From Bacillota bacterium (GTDB lineage: Bacteria > Bacillota > DTU025), in assembly GCA_003456765.1 (NCBI GenBank), contig DMOT01000329.1:1-11080 (forward strand): a stretch of 11,080 bases of DNA, given 5' to 3'. Position numbers and translations under genes: made by a program. Numbering within the stretch: the first letter of the stretch is position 1; each line of letters opens with the position of its first letter. Shown piece after piece: positions 6,001 to 11,080 of this stretch. The notes under the pieces were generated by a model. It was not told the DNA's origin, searched no databases, and saw only the letters and a program-made list of their open reading frames with translations.

Positions 6001-7444
6001 CTTCGCCCATCCTTTCAAGCTCAGCCGCGACGTTCTGAGCTGCAGCATCTATCAGGATCTCGCCTTCCCGCATGAAGAGGATTCTGTCGCAGCACCGAAT
6101 CATCAAGTCAGGATCGTGGCCTACGATCAAGATTCCAACACCGCCGGCGGCAACCTCATCGAGCATGTGGATGAGATCGCACGCCCTTGCAATATCCTGG
6201 CCGGCAAAGGGCTCATCAAGCAGGAGAACACTGGGGTTGGATACCATGACCGATGCAAGGTTAAGCCGGCGTTTCTGCCCGAAGCTGAGCAAAAAGGGAT
6301 GAGTCCTGCAGTAGTCAGAAAGTTCGAACCTGTCGATGAGGGCCTTCGCACGCGGGCGATACTCGTCTTCAGTCTCGCCACGGCTCCGAGGGCCTATGAC
6401 GACCTCCTCCCATACACGGTCCGTAAAGAGCTGGTGGTTAGGGTTCTGGAATATTAACCCTATCCGCCGGGCACGATCTGATACTGGCATGCCTGTAATA
6501 TCGACGCCCTCATGGAGTATCCTTCCTGCTGAAGGCTTCAGCAATCCCATGACAGCATGGAGAAGAGTCGTTTTGCCGCTTCCGTTATCGCCCATTAGGC
6601 CTACGATCTCTCCGCGCCGAACCTCCAGATCTACGTCGCGAAGCACAGTTCTGTCGCCATAGCCCTGCCAGAGGCCCTTCACTTCAAGCACTCGCCCTGC
6701 TGAGCCAGGTTGCCTGCCCCGTTTTCCAGGAAGCCGATGGAGCATCTCAGTTTCAAAATCGGCGATAGGCCCGTCGTATGAGAGTGCGCCCTGGCTGATT
6801 CGAATCATCCTGTGGGCAGCATCGCGAAACCGCCACGGCTTGTGTTCCAGAATCAACAAGGTAAGGTCGGCATCTGTCTGGCGCATTCTTGCGACCAGCT
6901 CTATGATCTCCCTGGTGGCCCCGGGGTCCAAATGGGCTGTGGGCTCGTCCAGAATCAGAAGCTCAGGCTGCATTGCCAGCGCAGCAGCGAAGGCTACTTT
7001 CTGCTTTTCACCCCCTGAAAGCTCAGTCAGCTTTCGATCCCTAAGGTGCGATGCCCCCGCCATTGAAAGAGCCCGATTGACGCGACTTGTGACGACAGAA
7101 GGCGGGCAAAGGAGATTTTCCGGTCCAAACGCAACCTCATCCTCCACGCGCATTGTGCAGAACTGCCCCTCGGGGTCTTGCTGAACGAGGCCTACATGTT
7201 GCGCAATCCGGTACACACTGGACTCCCGCTGTTCCAGCCCGCATACTCGTATGCTGCCCGTGACTTCAGCGCCGATCGCATGTGGAATAAAGCCCGCCAC
7301 GCAAAGCGCCAGTGTAGACTTGCCGCACCCGCTGGGCCCCGTCACCAAGACGCTCTCTCCGGGCCCTACTTGCAGGGCGACGTCTCTCAGGGTCAGCTCA
7401 GAAGAGCCGTAGTACCGCACGTTCAGGCCTGAGATATCAATCAT
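5975..7444 (-). CDS. ecfA: Fused ECF transporter ATPase (EcfA1-EcfA2)
   Basis: The product is 489 residues with two complete ABC domains in one chain, powering the ECF importer from the cytoplasmic side. Domain 1 has Walker A GPSGCGKST (36-44), Q-loop QQDPEGQF (88-95), signature LSGGE (142-146), Walker B LLILDE (162-167) and H-loop H201. Domain 2 has Walker A GDNGSGKTT (285-293), Q-loop FQNPNHQLF (332-340), signature LSFGQ (386-390), Walker B VLLLDE (406-411) and H-loop H443. The phenylalanine in the second signature departs from LSGGQ but appears in other ECF double ATPases to my recollection. Such fusion is typical of the YkoD type. The ATG at 7444 lies inside the end of the S-component gene (8-base overlap), and the gene's own end overlaps ecfT, so the three transporter genes are translationally linked. 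Confidence 0.93.
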   Translation of the reverse strand: MIDISGLNVRYYGSSELTLRDVALQVGPGESVLVTGPSGCGKSTLALCVAGFIPHAIGAEVTGSIRVCGLEQRESSVYRIAQHVGLVQQDPEGQFCTMRVEDEVAFGPENLLCPPSVVTSRVNRALSMAGASHLRDRKLTELSGGEKQKVAFAAALAMQPELLILDEPTAHLDPGATREIIELVARMRQTDADLTLLILEHKPWRFRDAAHRMIRISQGALSYDGPIADFETEMLHRLPGKRGRQPGSAGRVLEVKGLWQGYGDRTVLRDVDLEVRRGEIVGLMGDNGSGKTTLLHAVMGLLKPSAGRILHEGVDITGMPVSDRARRIGLIFQNPNHQLFTDRVWEEVVIGPRSRGETEDEYRPRAKALIDRFELSDYCRTHPFLLSFGQKRRLNLASVMVSNPSVLLLDEPFAGQDIARACDLIHMLDEVAAGGVGILIVGHDPDLMIRCCDRILFMREGEILIDAAAQNVAAELERMGEDDYIPGRL

Positions 7445-8510
7445 CGGCGCACACCACTATCCTGGAAACCATCCTAACCCAGTAGGCACCCTCGTACCCC
7501 GCGGCAACGAGTCGCAACGTATCTTTGTCTTGCACGAGGATGACCTCGGGCCGGTCTGCCAGATCATCCAGGTCGAATATTGCATAGTAGCCGTCAGATG
7601 CAACAATACGCACCTTTTCAGCTGGTTCCTGAACGTGTGCACGCTCAAGGATTGAGGCTACGGGGACTCCGGTATAGTCAGTGGGGGGAACATAGGTGAC
7701 CGCACCCTGAAGCTCGGCTGTAACCGTTACGCTGTCATCTTCGAAATCAATGGGCCTGTATTCATAGGAACGTTCCACCATGCCTTCGACTCGGCACGTA
7801 GGCCCGGTCCAGAACGGTTCAAAGACTTGCGTGTAATAGAAAACGGCGCCGCCTGCCAGAAGCACCGCAAGCACAAGGGTGGATATTACGCGAAAAGATG
7901 GAGCGCGCCCTGCGCCCTCTGGCTCTTCGTCAAGATTGAGAACGCGAGCGGACGAGACAACATCGAGTACCCCTCGAGCGAAATATCCGCCGAGTATTGC
8001 TCCGGACACAAAAGCAAAGGCGGTCATCAGCCCGACATACCCAACCGACACGCCAGAGAAGTAGAGAGCCTGGAATACCAGGACATTAGAAGCAGACGAA
8101 ACCCCACCGGCAAGGCACATTGACCCGAGCGACGGTCTTTTCCCTGCAGGCAGCAGCACCGCATCGACCAGCAATCCTTCAACGAGAGAAACAAGAACAA
8201 TGGGAAGACCATGAGTGCTGCCAGCGAACATCTCAACAAGCCCCTTGAGGACGCCCGCGAGAGTTGCAGCTCCGGTGCGCCCCACAGCCGCCCTGGCAAA
8301 AACGAACCAGAAAACGTGCAGGCCAGCCATCCATTGCCCTGCGCCAAAAGGCACACCGACAGCCTTGTTCATGAGACTGCCCAGATATCCCACGTACGTG
8401 CTCAAAACGCCCCCGGCGGCACTTACTACTGCAATAAGGACTAGATCTCGCGTGCTGAAGTAATAGGCTCTTCGTTTCGGTCCTGCGCTCATCAGTCGCC
8501 AGCCCCCCAT
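7437..8510 (-). CDS. ECF S-component (YkoE-like) with C-terminal extracellular SUOX-like domain
   Basis: The product is 357 residues. Residues about 17-185 form a membrane part with roughly six hydrophobic segments, including YFSTRDLVLIAVVSAAGGVL, GLHVFWFVFARAA and GAATLAGVLKGLVE. This fits the YkoE family of ECF S-components linked to hydroxymethylpyrimidine/thiamine uptake. A charged linker (DEEPEGAGR) and a seventh helix (207-227) then place the last ~130 residues outside the cell. That C-terminal part contains DYTGVPVASILERA (278-291) and IVASDGYYAIFDLDDL (302-317), the pattern of small sulfite-oxidase/molybdopterin-binding-fold modules, and ends with the WVRMVSRIVV strand. The two genes before it in the operon carry the same module. 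The start could be ATG 8510 or ATG 8492 (preceded by a G-rich stretch). The real ligand is unknown; the YkoE relationship is by motif memory, not by search. Confidence 0.8.
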   Translation of the reverse strand: MGGWRLMSAGPKRRAYYFSTRDLVLIAVVSAAGGVLSTYVGYLGSLMNKAVGVPFGAGQWMAGLHVFWFVFARAAVGRTGAATLAGVLKGLVEMFAGSTHGLPIVLVSLVEGLLVDAVLLPAGKRPSLGSMCLAGGVSSASNVLVFQALYFSGVSVGYVGLMTAFAFVSGAILGGYFARGVLDVVSSARVLNLDEEPEGAGRAPSFRVISTLVLAVLLAGGAVFYYTQVFEPFWTGPTCRVEGMVERSYEYRPIDFEDDSVTVTAELQGAVTYVPPTDYTGVPVASILERAHVQEPAEKVRIVASDGYYAIFDLDDLADRPEVILVQDKDTLRLVAAGYEGAYWVRMVSRIVVCADD

Positions 8511-8534
8511 GAGAATTCAACCTTAGCGCCAGGA

Positions 8535-8573
8535 TGCCGGCGCCGCGCGTGATGGCATGCGCTTGCGCCGGCA
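8535..8573. repeat. Long GC-rich intergenic hairpin
   Basis: Between the two-domain secreted protein gene and the S-component gene. Outer arms TGCCGGCGC (8535-8543) and GCGCCGGCA (8565-8573) pair perfectly over 9 bp. Inside them GCGCGTG (8545-8551) pairs with CATGCGC (8556-8562) around a 4-base loop, with one G.T pair on the + strand (C-A mismatch in the - strand transcript). No U-run follows on the - strand, so it is not a standard terminator. It may act as a processing or stability element that sets the ratio of the genes on either side, or as an attenuator. Confidence 0.7.
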
Positions 8574-8604
8574 ACCATTCTACTCCTAGATTTCACTAAT
8601 CCAT

Positions 8605-9600
8605 CTAAATGCCCTGGAGCTTGATCTCAACAACCTGCTTCACCTGGTGCTTCTTTGAAGGCAGGTCGCCTCCGACCAGTCGCAAGGGGCCGTCGCTTTC
8701 CGACAGGTACTTCCCGTTCTTCTTGTAGGCAAGGATTATCTCATCATTCCTGGCAATCAAGCTCGACTCGAGTTCCGCAGCGAACCCGTCCTTAGATATC
8801 ACCAGGACCTTGTAGCCCTTGCGTGCCAGGGAATCATTGAAGCGGTAGTGGCCAGCGGCAGAATCCCCTCCGTCCATCATGGCCACCCATACCCAAAGCG
8901 GAAGGCCTTCATATACAGAAGTGCTTCCGTCCTTCTCGGTTGTTTCCCACTTGACTCCCGGGTGAGGCGTATCAGGACAGGTTATCGTGCTCTCGAAGGT
9001 TGCACGGTCAAACGAAGTCTTCTCCTGTCCGTCAAGGGTGATGATCCAGTCATCCACCCCTGGAACAACCTCTATCTTCGCTACGGATTTCGACCAGAAG
9101 TGCCCGTCTGTAATGGACATCTTGTCCTTGTCCATAAAGACTATCCTGGGAAGCTTGTCAGCAGTATCCCGCTCCGACTCGTAGGCAAGGTACATCGTCA
9201 CGCCACCGATCCGCAGAGCTCTCTGCTGACCGTCGTACGTAAGAATCCCTCCGCCAACCTGAGCGTAGCTGTAAGTCATGGCATACCCGTCACGTGCTGT
9301 GACACAGATAGCCTGCCCAGGGCCAATGCCCCCAACCTTCTTGAGAATCTCTTCAACTTGTACACCCTTGTACAGCGCTGGCCCTTCTATCCGTCCGGTC
9401 GTCCGCAGAAAAGCGGCCTTCGCCGATACAGGCTTCATCCGGTTGAGGTCGGACTCAGTCAGAACTACGCGTGTCTCTCCTGATACTACCTCGACTTGCC
9501 ATTTGCTCTGGGCCTCTGCAGGCATCCACTGAGCCGGCATCGCCATCAAGCCCACTACAAGAGCGAGCAGAATGGCTAGTGCTAAACGGTTCTTCCTCAT
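8605..9600 (-). CDS. Secreted protein with two SUOX-like (molybdopterin-binding-fold) domains
   Basis: The product is 331 residues. A clear signal peptide (MRKN, hydrophobic core LALAILLALVVGLMA, then AEAQ with cleavage near residue 31) sends it out of the cytoplasm; there is no lipobox cysteine. Domain 1 (about 33-180) has LYKGVQVEEILKKVGG (77-92) and VTARDGYAMTYSYAQV (100-115). Domain 2 (about 184-331) has VYEGLPLWVWVA (229-240) and VISKDGFAAEL (267-277), ending DGPLRLVGGDLPSKK. Both repeat the pattern of the C-terminal domain of the downstream S-component. A C-x-G-N-type molybdenum-ligand cysteine motif is not visible. The start ATG at 9600 is fixed by GGAGGAGG (9608-9615) 7 bases upstream. 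The gene lies 32 bases after the phosphoesterase and 94 bases before the S-component, so it is probably the soluble or surface part of this uptake system. Its function as a binding protein is inferred. Confidence 0.8.
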   Translation of the reverse strand: MRKNRLALAILLALVVGLMAMPAQWMPAEAQSKWQVEVVSGETRVVLTESDLNRMKPVSAKAAFLRTTGRIEGPALYKGVQVEEILKKVGGIGPGQAICVTARDGYAMTYSYAQVGGGILTYDGQQRALRIGGVTMYLAYESERDTADKLPRIVFMDKDKMSITDGHFWSKSVAKIEVVPGVDDWIITLDGQEKTSFDRATFESTITCPDTPHPGVKWETTEKDGSTSVYEGLPLWVWVAMMDGGDSAAGHYRFNDSLARKGYKVLVISKDGFAAELESSLIARNDEIILAYKKNGKYLSESDGPLRLVGGDLPSKKHQVKQVVEIKLQGI

Positions 9601-9607
9601 GCAATAA

Positions 9608-9615
9608 CCTCCTCC
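9608..9615 (-). promoter_or_regulatory. Ribosome binding site of the two-domain secreted protein
   Basis: GGAGGAGG on the - strand ends 7 bases before the ATG at 9600. This selects that start over the longer frame beginning at 9636, and the chosen start puts the signal peptide at the N-terminus. Confidence 0.75.
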
Positions 9616-9632
9616 AATTTGACCTTGCAGAG

Positions 9633-10985
9633 TCAATCCTTAACCTCAATGCGCGTTACACTCCGCGCCCACCTGGCTCCGGCGGATTCGTAAAGATTCC
9701 ACCCCTGCCCGGGCACGGACGTACTGGCGCAATCGTCATTGCTGTATACCCCGTCGGGAGGCGCCATGATAAGCCTTGGCGACTCCTGCCACTCGGGTGA
9801 TGTGGCTCCATCCTTCTCATAGGCCAAGATCATAGGGCCCTGTGTCTGTGCCCACTGATCAGACGGATATACATTCTCATACGCGTAGTCCTGAGAATAT
9901 CCGTCGTCACATGTGACAACAAGAGTCTGGCCTGGGGCAAATCCTCCAACCATTTCAACGAGTGAGATCACCGGAACCCCTACGTATATTCCATGCCCGC
10001 CAAGGTTTCCGAATCTGTTTTCGAAAGCCGCTTCAACCTCAACCGTTTCCATCAGCGCCAGTTGGCCGAGGCTCAGTTCCTTCTTGCCCTCTGGGCCCAA
10101 CAGCGTCAGAGAAGCTTCTTCGAACTCCACATCGACCCTTCTGGTTTCTATCTCGACCTGCTCGCCATCGACTTTGACCAGAGCATAGTGGTAGAATCCG
10201 CCCTCGTCCTCAGGGGCGTACAGCAGAGCCCCTGCGCCGCCCGTAGTCACATACTCCACCCCGTCAAGTTCAGCATTGCTGAACATGTGGACATGCCCGC
10301 TGAATACAGCTAATACGCGGCTTGCGCCAAAGAGCTCTTCGAGCTCTGCTGCTTGCTCCTGGTCGAGGAAACAGTGGTCGCCCCCGGGACGGGGATCGTA
10401 GAGCGGAATGTGCATGAAAATGAACTTTGGGCCATCTTCAGCAAGCTCGCCCCTGAGCCATTCCATCTGCACACTATCGATACTCCCCTCGGATGTATCA
10501 AGGCCTATGAATCTGGCTCCCTTGTGCTCGAATGAGTAGTAAGGCGGATCCCTGAACAGTTCAGCGAAGCACGTTCTCCCCTCCCCACGCACATCGTGGT
10601 TTCCAGGAACAACATGCAAAGGCATCTTGAGCTTCTCTGCGCCCTCAAGGAAGTCATCGTATTGGGCTCTTGTTCCAGATGCGACCATGTCTCCACAGTG
10701 AAGCAGGAAGTCGGGACGGTCGGAGTTGACCCCGTCCATTACAATCTCCCAGACCTCGCTCCGCCCCTGGCTATCACCGACCACAGCGAATACGTAGACT
10801 TTGGTGCCGAACCAAGGCTTCAACACAACGAGCGCTACAGCTATTATGCAGACAGCGACAAGGGCAACCACTGCAGCCCGCCTATTAATGGGACTTCCCT
10901 GGCCTTCACGCTTGCCCTGACGCCCGGCATATTCCTTCAATCCCTCACCCCCGTTCACAACCGTCTTGGAGACCCTCCATCCCAC
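9633..10985 (-). CDS. Membrane-anchored metallophosphoesterase with C-terminal SUOX-like domain
   Basis: The product is 450 residues from GTG 10985. A basic N-terminal tail and one membrane helix (about 37-57, AAVVALVAVCIIAVALVVL) anchor it with the bulk outside. A calcineurin-type phosphoesterase domain follows, with metal and catalytic motifs GDSQ (70-73), GDMV (98-101), GNHD (128-131), MHIP (191-194) and GHVH (230-233). All five blocks are present, so it should be active. Residues about 310-450 form a further SUOX-like domain with IYVGVPVISLVEMVGG and VVTCDDGYSQDYAYENV, close to domain 1 of the next gene. It is the first gene of the cluster, 32 bases before that gene. GTG 10985 is preferred because GGGGGAG lies 8 bases upstream; TTG 11009 or TTG 10940 are possible. 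The substrate is unknown; by location it could remove phosphate from a ligand before uptake, which is inference. Confidence 0.82.
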   Translation of the reverse strand: MGWRVSKTVVNGGEGLKEYAGRQGKREGQGSPINRRAAVVALVAVCIIAVALVVLKPWFGTKVYVFAVVGDSQGRSEVWEIVMDGVNSDRPDFLLHCGDMVASGTRAQYDDFLEGAEKLKMPLHVVPGNHDVRGEGRTCFAELFRDPPYYSFEHKGARFIGLDTSEGSIDSVQMEWLRGELAEDGPKFIFMHIPLYDPRPGGDHCFLDQEQAAELEELFGASRVLAVFSGHVHMFSNAELDGVEYVTTGGAGALLYAPEDEGGFYHYALVKVDGEQVEIETRRVDVEFEEASLTLLGPEGKKELSLGQLALMETVEVEAAFENRFGNLGGHGIYVGVPVISLVEMVGGFAPGQTLVVTCDDGYSQDYAYENVYPSDQWAQTQGPMILAYEKDGATSPEWQESPRLIMAPPDGVYSNDDCASTSVPGQGWNLYESAGARWARSVTRIEVKD

Positions 10986-10986
10986 C

Positions 10987-11004
10987 GCCAGGGCTCCCCC
11001 TGGC
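10987..11004. repeat. Hairpin at the 5' end of the transporter operon
   Basis: GCCAGGG (10987-10993) and CCCTGGC (10998-11004) form a perfect 7-bp stem with a 4-base loop. On the - strand it includes the proposed ribosome binding site of the phosphoesterase gene, so folding could restrict its translation. It could also be a protein-binding site. Confidence 0.5.
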
Positions 11005-11008
11005 AACA

Positions 11009-11014
11009 ATCATA
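11009..11014 (-). promoter_or_regulatory. Possible -10 element of the transporter operon
   Basis: On the - strand this reads TATGAT, 5 of 6 to the sigma-70 -10 consensus, and would start transcription about 16 bases before GTG 10985. No good -35 lies 17 bases upstream, which would fit an activator-dependent promoter. One half-site of the nearby inverted-repeat array overlaps it. Weak evidence. Confidence 0.25.
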
Positions 11015-11037
11015 GCCACCAGGGCTACGCCATAGCC
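11013..11037. promoter_or_regulatory. Candidate operator: three alternating half-sites at 10-bp steps
   Basis: TAGCC (11013-11017), GGCTA (11023-11027) and TAGCC (11033-11037) alternate in orientation with exactly 5 bases between them. The sites therefore repeat every 10 bp, about one helical turn, between two divergent genes. The outer copies extend to the direct repeat CATAGCC. This is the layout expected for a dimeric regulator, but the half-sites are only 5 bp long. Confidence 0.4.
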
Positions 11038-11054
11038 GGGAAGGAGGACAGAAA

Positions 11055-11080
11055 ATGGAAAAGGCCGGTCGCTACAGAAA
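11055..11080 (+). CDS. Start of a divergent gene (partial, unidentified)
   Basis: AAGGAGG at 11041-11047 lies 7 bases before ATG 11055, and the frame reads MEKAGRYR to the window edge. The binding site is strong enough to call a gene start, but eight residues do not allow identification. It is divergent from the transporter operon with only about 70 bases between the start codons, so the two may share control. Confidence 0.5.

Noticed and set aside
5678..6457. 259-codon open frame on the + strand
   Set aside because: It lies antisense to ecfT and the ATPase gene, whose motifs are unmistakable. Its product has no recognisable domain and no ribosome binding site was evident.
8848..9483. 211-codon open frame on the + strand
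   Set aside because: It is antisense to the two-domain secreted protein, which has a signal peptide, a strong ribosome binding site and family motifs. The frame is a shadow of high-GC coding sequence.
10986..11080. TPP or molybdenum-cofactor riboswitch before the transporter operon
   Set aside because: The divergent start codons are only about 70 bases apart, with no conserved riboswitch core visible, so there is no room for a full aptamer.

Overview
The window looks like a piece of a Bacillota (Clostridia- or Limnochordia-like) chromosome of moderate-to-high GC. The reasons are a tgt-yajC pair, strong GGAGG-type ribosome binding sites, GTG and TTG starts, a YkoE-type ECF transporter with fused ATPases, and a YjjG/YfnB-type HAD phosphatase. 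I could not run any search, so the taxonomic placement is an inference.

Positions 1-580 (+ strand) hold the 3' end of tgt, a complete yajC, and the first codons of a third gene with an excellent ribosome binding site. That gene is cut off by the left end of an IS21-family element (about 556-3087). The element carries istB and istA on the - strand with a 4-base ATGA overlap. Its ends share two GGCA-headed units at a 23-bp period and an 11-bp inner inverted repeat. I found no convincing target duplication, and no remainder of the broken gene lies on the other side, so the junction looks rearranged. Positions 3123-4431 (+) carry ppnP (nucleoside phosphorylase) and a single-domain old-yellow-enzyme-type flavin oxidoreductase. 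A possible promoter pointing out of the IS lies upstream of them.

Positions 4490-10985 (- strand) form the most interesting part: six closely packed, co-oriented genes. In transcription order they are: a membrane-anchored metallophosphoesterase with a C-terminal sulfite-oxidase/molybdopterin-binding-like (SUOX-like) domain; a secreted protein made of two such domains; an ECF S-component (YkoE-like) with an extra membrane helix and the same domain at its C-terminus; a double ATPase (EcfA1-EcfA2 fusion); EcfT; and a HAD phosphatase of the YjjG type. Four copies of one extracytoplasmic domain in three adjacent proteins suggest an uptake system in which substrate is captured or processed outside the cell, imported by the ECF transporter, and possibly dephosphorylated inside. 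The substrate is unknown. YkoE relatives are linked to hydroxymethylpyrimidine/thiamine, and the domain fold hints at a pterin-like ligand, but neither is shown here.

At the right edge (11055-11080) another gene starts on the + strand, divergent from the transporter operon. The short gap holds three alternating TAGCC/GGCTA half-sites at exact 10-bp steps, which look like an operator. No rRNA, tRNA or CRISPR array was seen, and no gene-free stretch exceeds about 180 bases.
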